DNA of 64,000 nt, taken from the NCBI RefSeq assembly GCF_019740315.1, contig NZ_JAHXZR010000010.1, forward strand, positions 1 through 64,000. Direction: 5' to 3'. The position numbers and the translations under genes were made by a program. The notes under the pieces are model-generated. The model worked only from the letters and a program-made list of their open reading frames with translations. It ran no database searches and had not been told where the DNA came from. Below, in pieces: positions 44,633 through 53,696 of the stretch (its first letter is position 1; every line of letters begins with the position of its first letter). Source of the DNA: Oceanobacter mangrovi (lineage in GTDB: Bacteria > Pseudomonadota > Gammaproteobacteria > Pseudomonadales > Oceanobacteraceae).

Positions 44633-46097
44633 GCGCCCGCTATCGCTGCAGCTTCGAACAGCCCTGTATACCGGGCTGGCCATCTCATTGGGATTGGCGC
44701 TGCTGGTGAGCATGGTGCAGCACTCGATTCGAAACCACTTTGCCGAGCAAGACAGCCAGGAACTGACCCTGCTGGCGACCGCTATTGAAGCTGCATCCAC
44801 AGCCGTAACAGAACACACCCACCTGAGCCACCGCCTGCCGCTGACAGCCGCAGGCAAACAACAGCTGGCACGGGCGTTAGATCAGGTGATGAGTAACTAC
44901 CACGGCCTGTCGGTACAGCTATTGTGGACACAAGCCAATCAGCCTGAAGACGCCCTGCTTTATCACGCCGGCAATGCCAGCTGGCCAGATAACCTGCCCA
45001 TGTTAAAAAATGGCCAGGTGATTCATAGCGCTCAGCTACAGGAATGGAACTTTGAAGGCCGCCCTTACCGTGGCCTGGTACTGACGACCCGGCTATTTGG
45101 AACAAGCGTTAGTTTGAAAATGGCATCGGATATGTCGTTTCACAAACGCTTCCTGGATCAATTTCGCAGCACCCTCTGGCTAATCGTACTCAGCATTGGC
45201 AGCCTGACCCTGATAGCCGTCGGTTTTGCCATTCATCAGGGGCTGGCCCCGCTCCGGCAGCTCAGTGAAGAAATCGGCCAGATCGGCTCCGACCAACTGC
45301 ACCAGCGGCTTGCCGAAGACCATTGCCCTCCCGAACTGCGACCACTGATTCAGTCATTCAATGAAATGCTGGAACGGCTGGAAGATGGCTTCGAACGGTT
45401 GTCCAATTATTCCGCCGACATCGCCCACGAACTGCGCACGCCACTGACCAACCTGATTACCCAGACCCAGGTCATGCTGAGTCAGCCACGCCAGCTACAG
45501 GAATACGAAGAGCTGATCTATTCAAGCCTGGAAGAAGAAGAACGGCTGGCACGCATGGTGTCCGACATGCTGTGGCTGGCCAAGGCAGATAACGGCCAGC
45601 AAGCCATGACACCGGTGCAGGTGCAGCTGGCCGATGAGCTCAACGAGCTGTTTGAATTTTTCGAAGCCCTGGCCGACGACCACCAGATCACCCTGCAACT
45701 GAGTGGCACAGCCCCCGACGTACTGGCCGACCGCAACATGCTGCGCCGCGCCATCAGCAACCTGCTGTCCAACGCCCTGCGTCATACCCCGGCTCACAGA
45801 AACATCGAAGTGAAGCTTGAACAACTGCAGAAAAATGGCGTCCGTTACGCTCGCCTTAACGTCATCAACCCTGGTAAACCCATCCCGACCGAACACCTGC
45901 CACATTTGTTCGAACGCTTCTACCGCGCCGACCCATCACGCCAACGGCAGCCTGGCAGCCTGGAAAGCAACGGCCTCGGGCTGGCTATCAGCCGTTCAAT
46001 TATCCACCTGCATCAAGGCTGGATCAGCGTCAGCTCCAGCCAGAGAGAAACCTGCTTCACAGTTACCCTGCCTGCTTGCAGCAACCAGCCCGGTTAA
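44625..46097 (+). CDS. copS: Heavy-metal sensor histidine kinase CopS
   Basis: This 490-residue protein has a first transmembrane helix near residue 15-35, a periplasmic domain of about 150 residues, a second helix at about residues 185-205 ([21 protein letters not shown]), and a HAMP ([12 protein letters not shown]). The HisKA phospho-acceptor is in [14 protein letters not shown]. The HATPase has [11 protein letters not shown] (N box) and [16 protein letters not shown] (G box). The overlap with copR shows translational coupling. It most likely senses periplasmic copper and phosphorylates CopR. The gene is followed by a tRNA-Arg gene. Confidence 0.93.
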   Translation: MSKRPLSLQLRTALYTGLAISLGLALLVSMVQHSIRNHFAEQDSQELTLLATAIEAASTAVTEHTHLSHRLPLTAAGKQQLARALDQVMSNYHGLSVQLLWTQANQPEDALLYHAGNASWPDNLPMLKNGQVIHSAQLQEWNFEGRPYRGLVLTTRLFGTSVSLKMASDMSFHKRFLDQFRSTLWLIVLSIGSLTLIAVGFAIHQGLAPLRQLSEEIGQIGSDQLHQRLAEDHCPPELRPLIQSFNEMLERLEDGFERLSNYSADIAHELRTPLTNLITQTQVMLSQPRQLQEYEELIYSSLEEEERLARMVSDMLWLAKADNGQQAMTPVQVQLADELNELFEFFEALADDHQITLQLSGTAPDVLADRNMLRRAISNLLSNALRHTPAHRNIEVKLEQLQKNGVRYARLNVINPGKPIPTEHLPHLFERFYRADPSRQRQPGSLESNGLGLAISRSIIHLHQGWISVSSSQRETCFTVTLPACSNQPG

Positions 46098-46142
46098 TTT
46101 GCGTAATTTACAAAATCCAGTACCATACGCGACCTTGTTTGC

Positions 46143-46218
46143 CTCCCTATAGCTCAACAGGATAGAGCACCCGCCTCCTAAGCGGGCGATCGGGGTTCGA
46201 GTCCCTGTGGGGAGGCCA
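46143..46218 (+). tRNA. tRNA-Arg (anticodon CCT)
   Basis: The cloverleaf is CTCCCTA/TGGGGAG (acceptor), GCTC..GAGC (D arm), CCCGC-CTCCTAA-GCGGG (anticodon CCT), CGGGG-TTCGAGT-CCCTG (T arm), then G and an encoded CCA ending at 46218. It borders phage DNA directly, and tRNA-Arg(CCT) genes are common integration sites, so its 3' end may be the attachment core. Confidence 0.92.
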
Positions 46219-46712
46219 CAAAAAACACAACAAAATCATATAGTTGTGAAAATATCACTGTATTTTTAGCCAGTGTTTTATTTAGTGTCAAAGTGGTGTC
46301 AAAACCGCTCTAGTGTCAAATTGGTGTCAACTTTTCACGAGTGACACCGCCCTTTCCCGCGCTGCTGTGCGGAGTGTTAATCTCTCCGGAAACCCTGATT
46401 CCTTCGCAGTTTCTATTCCCTTGCTGTTTTCCGCGTTCGCTCGTTTCCGCATTTATCCGCACAATGTGCATATTCCTTTCACCCCGGAAACCTCCAGTAG
46501 TGACGCGGGTTCAGCACTGTTTGCACATACTCAAAAACCGCACAAAATCTGTGCATAAAGGCCGCAGGTGTGTGTGAGGTGGAGTGTTTTTTTTCGCTGG
46601 GTGTGTTTTTTCTGTGGGATTTTCTGGCGGGCGGCTTGCGGTGGTTGGTGATCGGCTGTAAGGCGCGGCGGTGCTGGCGTTGTGCATGGTGGTTGTGAGT
46701 TTTTACAGGTAC
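46219..46712. other. Non-coding DNA at the prophage/tRNA boundary
   Basis: No convincing gene was found. It holds two 20-base direct repeats (46283-46302 and 46311-46330) and a partial inverted copy (GAGTGACACC) near 46340. It is otherwise featureless, with low-complexity T/G-rich stretches at 46560-46700. No integrase is present at this end. Confidence 0.55.
46283..46330 (+). repeat. Direct repeats next to the tRNA, possible integrase arm sites
   Basis: TAGTGTCAAAGTGGTGTCAA and TAGTGTCAAATTGGTGTCAA (46283-46302 and 46311-46330, 28-base period) differ at one base. They lie about 65 bases past the tRNA 3' end, where phage integrase arm sites often lie. Confidence 0.6.
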
Positions 46713-46747
46713 AAAAAAGCCACCGGCGCTGTGTGCGCGGGTGGCTT
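46713..46747 (-). terminator. Rho-independent terminator of the phage tail operon
   Basis: On the minus strand AAGCCACC-C-GCGC pairs with GCGC-C-GGTGGCTT around ACACA, followed by six T in total. It lies about 22 bases past the stop of the spike gene. Confidence 0.85.
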
Positions 46748-46769
46748 GTTGGCTAACGGGTTGTGCGGA

Positions 46770-47747
46770 TTATTTTGTGTAGCTGTCCAGCTGGGCTTTG
46801 AGTGTGTCCACTGCCGTTTTTGCGGTTGTGAATGCGGCAGCGTTGACTGGCACGCTTGATGTCACGCCGCTGGTTGTGACGGTCAGCAGGCTGATGTTGC
46901 TCAGGGCGGTTGATAGCTGGGCCAGTGTATCGCTGATCAGTTTCAGCAGGTTCTGGCCATCCGGGCCGATGTGGACCAGTGGAGCGGTCAGGCTGGCTGA
47001 TGTTCCGGCGATAGTGTTGTGTTCGCCGCCGGTGGTGGTTTCTCGGTTGCCGGTGGCGTGTTGGCGAATGTCGCCGCCCGCGCTGGCGGTGATGTGTTGA
47101 CCGGCCACGGTGTTGACGCTGCCAGCGGCCAGGATGTTGGCCACGGTTTCGGCCAGCAGGTGCATTGCAGCGGCTTCGGTTCGGTGTTCGCCGGTAACGT
47201 CCGTTTTACTGTGGCCATGGATGCGGCGGGTTTCGTGGCCAATGGTTTGGGCCAGCAGGCGCGCTGTCTGGGTGATGCTGTCAGCGCTGTCTGTGATTGT
47301 TTGGTCTGTTTCGCGTGTCCAGTTTCCGGCGGCGTCTACGGCCTGGCGTTGGTGGTTGGCTTGCTGCCATGTTTGCCCGGTTGTGCTGACGTTCGGCAGT
47401 GCCTGGCGGTCGCCCAGGGTGCCGGTGATGATTGGTCGCTCTGGGTTACCTCCGATCCACTCGACTGTGACGAGTGTTCCCGGTACCGGGGCGGCAAATA
47501 GTCCCCGCTCTGCCCCGCCGCCTGCTGGCAGTTGCACGGGCACGCCGTCCAATAGAATTCCGGTGGCTTTGCCTGTGCTGGTTAGCATTTCGATATCGAC
47601 TGCATATCGCGGCCGGTAGTTGTCGCCAATGCCGCCACTTGCTGGGGCGTCTGGTACCGCCAGCACTTCGGCCAGCTGCGGGGTGTGGTAACCGGCGGCC
47701 AGCTCTGGGAATTCGCGCAAAATCTGGCGGCGTAAATCTGGATTCAT
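46770..47747 (-). CDS. Phage baseplate spike protein, gpV-like
   Basis: From the ATG at 47747 (overlapping the previous stop, ATGA) the protein has 325 residues. The N-terminal OB-fold domain (about 35-125; VDIEMLTSTGKATGILLDGVPVQLPAGGG, TLVTVEWIGGNPERPIITGTL) is like P2 gpV, Mu gp45 and VgrG. The middle contains repeat-like strands (EHRTEAAAMHLLAETVANILAAGSV, GDIRQHATGNRETTTGGEHN) of the kind that form a beta-helical spike, then APLVHIGPDGQNLL. It should form the membrane-piercing tip. The first 14 codons of the longer frame are rejected as overlap with the upstream gene. Confidence 0.85.
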   Translation of the reverse strand: MNPDLRRQILREFPELAAGYHTPQLAEVLAVPDAPASGGIGDNYRPRYAVDIEMLTSTGKATGILLDGVPVQLPAGGGAERGLFAAPVPGTLVTVEWIGGNPERPIITGTLGDRQALPNVSTTGQTWQQANHQRQAVDAAGNWTRETDQTITDSADSITQTARLLAQTIGHETRRIHGHSKTDVTGEHRTEAAAMHLLAETVANILAAGSVNTVAGQHITASAGGDIRQHATGNRETTTGGEHNTIAGTSASLTAPLVHIGPDGQNLLKLISDTLAQLSTALSNISLLTVTTSGVTSSVPVNAAAFTTAKTAVDTLKAQLDSYTK

Positions 47748-48505
47748 TGAAGGGCCTTTAATGTATTGGCGGCGGCGGTTGGCCGCCATTGCAGCCGCAT
47801 AACGTCGCCAGTGGCGTCTATGCTATGGATTACCTGGGCTTGGCCGTCGCCCACTTTGATTCCGGCACCCGGTCGAATGCGTGGCATCAGCGGCATGGTG
47901 CCGCCGGTATTACTCAAATCCGAAAAGATGCTGGCTGGCAATTCGATGGTTTTCCCCCCCTGGGCGCTGTATGCGCGGTTGCCCACGAATACCCGGCCGT
48001 CTGGCTGTTGCTGCCATATTCCGCCGGGTACCGCCCACGCCCTAAGCAAATTATCTAATGCGCCATAGCCGCCGCCGGTGTGCTGAAAGCGGGCCAGCTG
48101 GGTTTGTGTCCAGTCGGCCCCCTGTTCGGCGGTTGGCAACACAAATTGCAGGCCGGTTGTGTCGGCCAGGGCGTTTAACACGTCGATTGGCAGCGGGTGG
48201 CGTAGGTTTAACGCTATCCGCCGGTTCAGCAGTGCCGCCGGTTCCCGCGCCATGATTTGCCAGGCGCCGGTGTTGATTTGCACCGCCTGCTCAATAAACC
48301 CGAAAAACAGCGGCCGCCACGGCTGGCCAGTCAGTTGGGCGTCGTGGATGACGGTTTGGCCCGGTTGCGGTGCGGTGTCGGTTATGGCAGTGATGATGGC
48401 GCGGCCTGGGCTGTGCAGTTCCAGCCGCGTGGTATGGCGTACCAGTTCGGCGGCGGAGGCCGTGCCGGTGCTGTCGGTGATGGTCAGGGCGTGACTAATG
48501 TTCAT
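47744..48505 (-). CDS. Phage tail/baseplate protein, hub-like
   Basis: This 253-residue protein lies immediately before the spike gene and overlaps it by four bases. The N-terminal ~90 residues are strand-rich (TTRLELHSPGRAIITAITDT) and the middle is DVLNALADTTGLQFVLP. The end is strand-rich with GAGIKVGDGQAQVIHSIDATGDVMRLQW. Its size and position next to the spike fit a small baseplate hub similar to Mu gp44 or P2 gpD. Sequence similarity was not obvious by eye, so the role is inferred from position. Confidence 0.6.
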   Translation of the reverse strand: MNISHALTITDSTGTASAAELVRHTTRLELHSPGRAIITAITDTAPQPGQTVIHDAQLTGQPWRPLFFGFIEQAVQINTGAWQIMAREPAALLNRRIALNLRHPLPIDVLNALADTTGLQFVLPTAEQGADWTQTQLARFQHTGGGYGALDNLLRAWAVPGGIWQQQPDGRVFVGNRAYSAQGGKTIELPASIFSDLSNTGGTMPLMPRIRPGAGIKVGDGQAQVIHSIDATGDVMRLQWRPTAAANTLKALQ

Positions 48506-49077
48506 TCGTCTGCGTCCAATTCTGCCAGATAGTTTTCGACGCTGGCGGCGATTTTGTACAGCAGCGAATCCCGGTCGATGCCGTCAGATTCTGTACTGCT
48601 ATCGGTTTCGGTACCTGTTGCGGCGGTGCCGCTGGCGCTGTCGGTTTCGGTACCGGCGCTGGTGTATCCGGCCAGCCGTTGTGCCTCTACCCGCTCGGCG
48701 GTGCTCTGGTATTCGGTCAGGCCGAACGTAACGGCCCAGGCCATCAATCCGTCGATGGGCCGGGCGTCAAAATCGCCGTTAAATTGCACGCGGTTGATTT
48801 GCACGGCGTCGGCGGCGGTTTCGGTGATGTTGTAGATGGCTCGGGTTCCGGCGTCGGTCAGGGCTTCGGCCAGTTTTACCAGCTCGGTCAGGTGGTCGGC
48901 GCTGTTGAACGGCAGCCGCCCTGCCACGCTTAGGGTTTTGGCTTTGGTGCCGCTGTTCAGCGTGGCGGTACCGCTACCGGTGCCGCTGGCGTCTTCGTTT
49001 TTAATCGGCAGTTTCACCGATACTTTCAGGTCTTTTAGTCTGATTTCCGTTGTTGTGCCGTCGCGTTCCAAAATCAT
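48502..49077 (-). CDS. Phage baseplate-complex protein, unknown
   Basis: From the ATG at 49077 (overlapping the previous stop) the protein has 191 residues. It starts MILERDGTTTEIRLKDLKVSVKLP, has an AEALTDAGTRAIYNITETAAD middle and a Ser/Thr/Glu-rich tail (SASGTAATGTETDSSTES) before a helical end. It is probably a conserved phage protein of the tail module. Nothing more can be said without a search. It overlaps its neighbours on both sides, which indicates one operon. Confidence 0.6.
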   Translation of the reverse strand: MILERDGTTTEIRLKDLKVSVKLPIKNEDASGTGSGTATLNSGTKAKTLSVAGRLPFNSADHLTELVKLAEALTDAGTRAIYNITETAADAVQINRVQFNGDFDARPIDGLMAWAVTFGLTEYQSTAERVEAQRLAGYTSAGTETDSASGTAATGTETDSSTESDGIDRDSLLYKIAASVENYLAELDADE

Positions 49078-49874
49078 AGTGCCAGCTCTCCTTTCAGTGT
49101 GGCCAATGCATCGACACTGCCAAACAAAGCGAACGCGGCGGAATATGGCGCGCTGCTGTTGGGGGCGGTGATGCCGGCCAGTTGGGTTTCCAAATCGCCC
49201 GCCAGGTACATGGCCCATTCAATCGCGCCGCCGTAACTGGCCAGCGCGGCGGCCTGCTCGGCGTGGCGGTTGGCGCGGGCGCTTGCGAATTGCGCCAGCA
49301 GATCGGCTGGCGTCGTGTCGCTGGCGATGGCTTCGGCCAGTGCGGCTACGTGGTCGGCTGCATCATGTTCGCGCTGGCCGCCGGTGAATGGCTGTGCCAC
49401 GGCTTCGGGGGCGTTGGCCAGAAAAAACTTGGCGGATTCGTGGCTGGCGTACTGGCTGGCGGTGCGCAATGCGGCGGCCAGTGCCGGGGCCGGTAAGACG
49501 GTATTGAGTACGGCCAGTTTTTGGGCCAGCTGGGCGGCGGTGTCGGCTGGGATCATAAACGCCAGCATGGCGGCAAACCCGGCGGATTCGGTGGCCAGAA
49601 TGTCCTGGGCCGCACTGGGTGTGAGTGTGTGGCTAACCGACCGGCCCCGCGCCGGGGTGCCGTGCGCCCATGGGGTGACCATGGCGGCGGCCAGACTCTG
49701 GCGGGCAGCGGTGATGTTAGCGCGGTGGCTGGTTGCGGCTGTCGCGGCCAAACTGCCCGCTGTAGCCAGATCGGCAGGCAAAGCCAAACCGGCCAGCGCG
49801 GTTTGCTGCTGGCCGGTGATGCCGGTGTCAGTGGCCCAGCTGGCCGGGGTGCGGGTAATGGCTGCCCAGGTCAT
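49074..49874 (-). CDS. Phage protein of unknown function, alanine-rich helical
   Basis: This 266-residue protein is very rich in Ala and mostly helical (SLAATAATSHRANITAARQSLAAAM, AAALRTASQYASHES). It lies between the fibre gene and the small baseplate gene and overlaps the fibre stop by one base and the next start by four. Its position after the fibre and the helical composition fit an accessory tail protein, for example of the Mu gp43 type, but this is not certain. Confidence 0.55.
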   Translation of the reverse strand: MTWAAITRTPASWATDTGITGQQQTALAGLALPADLATAGSLAATAATSHRANITAARQSLAAAMVTPWAHGTPARGRSVSHTLTPSAAQDILATESAGFAAMLAFMIPADTAAQLAQKLAVLNTVLPAPALAAALRTASQYASHESAKFFLANAPEAVAQPFTGGQREHDAADHVAALAEAIASDTTPADLLAQFASARANRHAEQAAALASYGGAIEWAMYLAGDLETQLAGITAPNSSAPYSAAFALFGSVDALATLKGELAL

Positions 49875-51073
49875 TAGTAGCCAATTGCCAGGTAGGCTAG
49901 TTGCTGGCTGCCATCAATGGCATCGTCACGGTCTACCGTAAACCCGGTTTTTGTCCATGCATATGCGCCAATAGCGTTGGATGCTGTGCCAATACGGGTT
50001 ACCAGGCACACAATACAGGCGGTCGTAAATTCGGTGTCGAACGTAAATGTTTCTGCTGCATCATCCGTTGATGTGACAGTCCCGGCCCGAATGCCAATGT
50101 TTGCCTGGGCAGTCAGCAGGTTAGTCAATTCGGCCAGATTTCCGCTGGCTGGTAGTGCAGCGGCGGCGGCGGTCGCGGCGCTGTCTGCGGTTGACTGTGC
50201 CGAGCTGGCAGCGGTTGCGGCGCTGTCTGCTGTTGACTGTGCCGTGGCGGCGGCAGTTGCCGCGTTGTTGGCGGTAGTTACTGCGCTGTCGGCCGTCGTG
50301 TTCGCAGTGGCGATGCTGTCGGCCAGGCCGTTGGCAGTGCTTTCCGCACTGGCGGCGGTGGTCACTGCGTTGGCGGCGTCCGTTGCTGCGCTGTTGGCGG
50401 TGGTCACTGCGTTGGCGGCGGCCGTTGCTGCGCTGTTGGCAGTTGTGCTGGCGCTATTGGCTGTGTCTACGGCCGTGGCGGCGGCAGTTGACGCGTTGTT
50501 GGCGGTTTCCACGGCGCTGTCGCTGTCGGTGCTGGCCTGTTCGGCGGTGGCGGTGGCGGCTTCCAGTGCGGTAGTGGCGGCCTCATACGCGGCCGTCAAA
50601 TCGACGATTTCTTGTTGGTAGTCCACCTGCCAGCTTTCTATTGACACAGTAATGCCGGTGATGGCTGCGGCGTTATCCACTTGCAGGCCAATGGCTTTGT
50701 TTAACACGTTGCCGACCTGTTCGCCGGTGGTGGCCCATTTCTGTTGGGCAGGCTCATAAACGACGGCAATTAATACGTCATGCTCTGAGTTATACAGCCC
50801 CAACCAGTTAAATGTGTAATCTCCCATGCTGGCCAATAACACAGCATTAAATACCGCGACATTGGCGGTTTTTAATCCCATTTTATTGATGGTGACGGTT
50901 TCCAGCACGGTATCTGGTAATGCGTCGCTGTCGGGCGTTACCGTCGCGTCTATTCCTTGCTGATAACCAATAATAATCTGATCAGCAAAGCCATTAGTTA
51001 ACAACACGTTCCCAGTCCCTATACTAGCAATAAATTCAGAACCAGCCGTAGTAATTACAGAAGACATATTCAA
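49874..51073 (-). CDS. Phage tail fibre with long Ala/Thr/Ser heptad stalk
   Basis: This 399-residue protein starts MNMSSVITTAGSEFIASIGTGNVLLTNGFADQIIIGYQQG, the tail-collar fibre domain seen in P2/Mu-type fibres. A coiled-coil stalk of about 160 residues (ANNASTAAATAVDTANSASTTANSAATAAANAVTTAN...) follows, then a C-terminal ~75-residue domain. The C-terminal head is short, so receptor specificity may come from this protein or from gpI. The first bases overlap the gpI stop. Confidence 0.85.
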   Translation of the reverse strand: MNMSSVITTAGSEFIASIGTGNVLLTNGFADQIIIGYQQGIDATVTPDSDALPDTVLETVTINKMGLKTANVAVFNAVLLASMGDYTFNWLGLYNSEHDVLIAVVYEPAQQKWATTGEQVGNVLNKAIGLQVDNAAAITGITVSIESWQVDYQQEIVDLTAAYEAATTALEAATATAEQASTDSDSAVETANNASTAAATAVDTANSASTTANSAATAAANAVTTANSAATDAANAVTTAASAESTANGLADSIATANTTADSAVTTANNAATAAATAQSTADSAATAASSAQSTADSAATAAAAALPASGNLAELTNLLTAQANIGIRAGTVTSTDDAAETFTFDTEFTTACIVCLVTRIGTASNAIGAYAWTKTGFTVDRDDAIDGSQQLAYLAIGY

Positions 51074-52146
51074 CCCGTATAAAATATTGTTTTTAATGGA
51101 TATTGTGATTTTAAAACCTGTGCTGATGAAATATAAACCCCAGCGCTAGCTGTTATATACCAAGGCTTATTTCCACTCTTTGATATAGGGCCTAAATAAA
51201 TACCTCTTAAACTCGTTGTTTCATTTGCAATAATGCACATCGACAACATAAACCACTCGTTTTCAAGTTCTTCAATACTCCATTCTTCAACACCTGAAGA
51301 ACTATATATTTTAGTTAGTGAGTCAAGATCAACTATCAAATCCTGATAATTCACACCATCATAAATACCAAGTAAAACCCTTGACGTTTCACCTTTGTGA
51401 ACTATTATTTGAGCCGTGTAGTATTCACCATCAATCTTGTCAAATGGTATTGATATATTACATGCAGTACTTGTCGACGTTTTTGTTGATTCTACCCTGT
51501 AGCAGTCACGCCCGTAGTTATTTTCGACACTCCCAATCAATGTATTAAATTTACCCCACATATCTATAGAGTGTGAGTATTCCAGTATATTTGGATTAAC
51601 AAATACATATTCACTAGAAACAATATTAAATGCTGTATCAAACCCGCCATAAGGCGCGGCCACGCTCATGGATACCACGCTGGTTGTTGATACCCGATAA
51701 CGGCGGCAGGTGCGGCCATACTGGTTTAGCATGGTCATGATCAGGGTTTCATTGCCCGCGAAAACAGCCGGGTCCATGTCGATATAAACAATGTCCCAAT
51801 CGTCGTCTTCCGGGCGTTCGACGATAAAACAACTCCCCAGGCCCAGCCGTTCCCAAATGCGCACAAAACCGGCGGTGCTTCCGGCGTCTTTGGCGTTGGC
51901 GTAGGCGTGTTCTACGCGCAATCTGTACAGGCTTTCAGGCTCGCCAGTGTAGCGGGTTATGTCCCGCTCCCACGCCAGCAAGTCGACAATAAACAGCGGC
52001 GCTGTGTCGACTTCCCACACCGTAAACGGGAACGCAAGCCAGCCTTTGACGGTTGTCCACCAGGTGTCTACCACGGTGGCCGCAGCTTTGGCGTCGGCTT
52101 TGCTGCCGGTGCCGCGCTGCCAGAATTTCAGGCTAATAAAATCCAT
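51070..52146 (-). CDS. Phage baseplate protein gpI with added AT-rich C-terminal domain
   Basis: Of its 358 residues, the first ~190 match P2 gpI/Mu gp48-type baseplate proteins (WEVDTAPLFIVDLLAWERDITRY, PESLYRLRVEHAYANAKDAGST, then the Ala/Arg-rich middle). The last ~165 residues (from about FVNPNILEYSHSIDMWGKFN) form a beta-sandwich-looking domain rich in Ser, Asn, Tyr. The DNA coding for it (about 51,070-51,650) is visibly much more AT-rich than the rest. This looks like an acquired receptor-binding or carbohydrate-binding domain. The start abuts the gpJ stop. Confidence 0.8.
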   Translation of the reverse strand: MDFISLKFWQRGTGSKADAKAAATVVDTWWTTVKGWLAFPFTVWEVDTAPLFIVDLLAWERDITRYTGEPESLYRLRVEHAYANAKDAGSTAGFVRIWERLGLGSCFIVERPEDDDWDIVYIDMDPAVFAGNETLIMTMLNQYGRTCRRYRVSTTSVVSMSVAAPYGGFDTAFNIVSSEYVFVNPNILEYSHSIDMWGKFNTLIGSVENNYGRDCYRVESTKTSTSTACNISIPFDKIDGEYYTAQIIVHKGETSRVLLGIYDGVNYQDLIVDLDSLTKIYSSSGVEEWSIEELENEWFMLSMCIIANETTSLRGIYLGPISKSGNKPWYITASAGVYISSAQVLKSQYPLKTIFYTG

Positions 52147-53351
52147 CAGCTGGCGTCCTCGGTGATGGTGACTGCCAGACTGTTGAGGCGCGGGATTTCT
52201 TCACCAGGCATCAGCGACCATTCGTTAAATTCCACGGCGGTTAGTACCGGTACCAGGGCGCGGATTTGGCTTGCGAGTTTGGCGAAAGAAAACCGTGTTA
52301 AGAACCGCACGCGGGTGACGTCGGTTTCGTCAAACGCGGCGTTTTCGCGGAATGCAAACCGAATAATTTGTTCGGCCAGATCGGCGGCAGCAGCCATGTC
52401 GTCGGCGCTGGTACCGGCGGCCGCGTATAGTTTGGTTATAACGTCGTGCTGGGTCTCCGGGAAGGCCACCACTTGCAGGTCGTCGCCGTGGCCGTGGTTG
52501 CCGTCGTCGTTGATGTGGCTGTTCACCGCCGCCAGTGCGGTGGCGCTGATGGTGCCGACGTCCAGCATGACGTAAGCGTCGGCGCTGCCTGCCCCTCGGG
52601 GTGCCAATGTGCTGTTGATCCAAATGTTGGAAATCGGCACTCCGGTTTGTTCGGCAATGATGGATTTATACACGGCATCAATGTGCCAGTCGGCCACGGA
52701 TGGAAACAGCAGGCGCAGGCGCTCGCGAAAATCGTCGTCGTCTTCGTCGTCGGTGCCCGCCGTGGTTATCCAGTCGTCTGCGTTGGTGACGCTGGCCACG
52801 CCGGTGATGGCCTCGGCCAATACGGTGAAATACCCGGCGGCCAGGTTGTAGGCGCTGCCGGTGTTTTCTGCCACTACCGGGATGGTGGCGGTTAATTCGT
52901 CGGCGGCGAATGTGTACGCCTCAGACGTGGTAACACGGTATACGGTGCCATTGATGGCCGGGGTTTTGATGACGGTGCCATAAGGCACGGTTAAGGTGGT
53001 GCCGGTACCGGTGCGGGTAAACAGAATGCCGCCCTTGGTGGCGGTGGCTGTAGTGCGGTCGGTGTTGCGTGCCCAGCCGTGCAAATCCAGCCAGCTGCCG
53101 GTGGCGTAGCGCAGAAACATGTTTGGCGTTACGGTGCCCACCAGGTATTGCAGCAGCGCCAGCACCGGCGTGGTGACCACGGCGACGACGAAATTCCAAA
53201 ACGCGCTGTAGCCGCTGGCGTTGCTTATTGTCAGCCCGGCGTCGTCGGCAGCGGTTTGAAACTGGGTTTTCAGCTCGGCTGCGGTTGTTGGTATACCGGC
53301 CTCGCTTGCCTGCTGGGTGAAAAATTCTTGGGTTTCGTCGCTGATGGCCAT
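52146..53351 (-). CDS. Phage baseplate protein J
   Basis: This 401-residue protein has the baseplate J family pattern: an N-terminal TTAAELKTQFQTAADDAGL, central NMFLRYATGSWLDLHGWARN, a GTVIKTPAINGTVYRVTTSEA segment, AYNLAAGYFTVLAEAITGVASV, and a C-terminal half with EDDDDFRERLRLLFPS. J forms the wedge that links the baseplate hub to the gpI and fibre layer. It overlaps the gpI start by one base. It is coupled to the DUF2590-type gene one base upstream. Confidence 0.9.
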   Translation of the reverse strand: MAISDETQEFFTQQASEAGIPTTAAELKTQFQTAADDAGLTISNASGYSAFWNFVVAVVTTPVLALLQYLVGTVTPNMFLRYATGSWLDLHGWARNTDRTTATATKGGILFTRTGTGTTLTVPYGTVIKTPAINGTVYRVTTSEAYTFAADELTATIPVVAENTGSAYNLAAGYFTVLAEAITGVASVTNADDWITTAGTDDEDDDDFRERLRLLFPSVADWHIDAVYKSIIAEQTGVPISNIWINSTLAPRGAGSADAYVMLDVGTISATALAAVNSHINDDGNHGHGDDLQVVAFPETQHDVITKLYAAAGTSADDMAAAADLAEQIIRFAFRENAAFDETDVTRVRFLTRFSFAKLASQIRALVPVLTAVEFNEWSLMPGEEIPRLNSLAVTITEDAS

Positions 53352-53352
53352 G

Positions 53353-53694
53353 TTATGCGGTTCCTGTGTCTGCGCCGATGGTGATTAGGCCGAATTCGGT
53401 TTCAGCAGTGGCGGTAATGGCCACGGCGCTGGCACTGGTGAAATATTCAGTCACGGTGCTGGTACCTGGTTTTACGCGTGTGTCTGCCTCTATCACCCGT
53501 TTGATTTGCTTGCGAATCAGTGCCCGCTGCTGGGTGTTGCGCTGGCCGATCAGCTGCGGCAAATAGCCCGATTCGCGGATGGCGTGGCCAACGTCCTGGG
53601 CGATGACGTCGCGGTCATAAATCAGCACCGGCTGGCCAGCGGTGTCCAGTTCGATGTCGTCGTTGGTGATTTTTATGTCTGTGTATGTGGCCAT
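53353..53694 (-). CDS. DUF2590-type phage baseplate protein (gpW-like position)
   Basis: From the ATG at 53694 (the frame opens at 53721, but MATYTDIKITNDDIEL is the family start) the protein has 113 residues. The motif YDRDVIAQDVGHAIRESGYLPQLIG and the strand AVAITATAETEFGLITIG are like DUF2590 proteins of K139/kappa-type phages and the gpW/gp25 wedge proteins. It lies between the tape measure and gpJ, where gpW sits in P2-like operons. Confidence 0.8.
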   Translation of the reverse strand: MATYTDIKITNDDIELDTAGQPVLIYDRDVIAQDVGHAIRESGYLPQLIGQRNTQQRALIRKQIKRVIEADTRVKPGTSTVTEYFTSASAVAITATAETEFGLITIGADTGTA

Positions 53695-53696
53695 CT

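Noticed and set aside
46313-46558. 81-codon frame near the tRNA
   Set aside because: No ribosome binding site and low-complexity composition; overlaps the direct repeats.
49917-50621. 234-codon plus-strand frame over the fibre stalk
   Set aside because: Mirror of the Ala/Thr repeats; such repeats leave the opposite strand open by chance.
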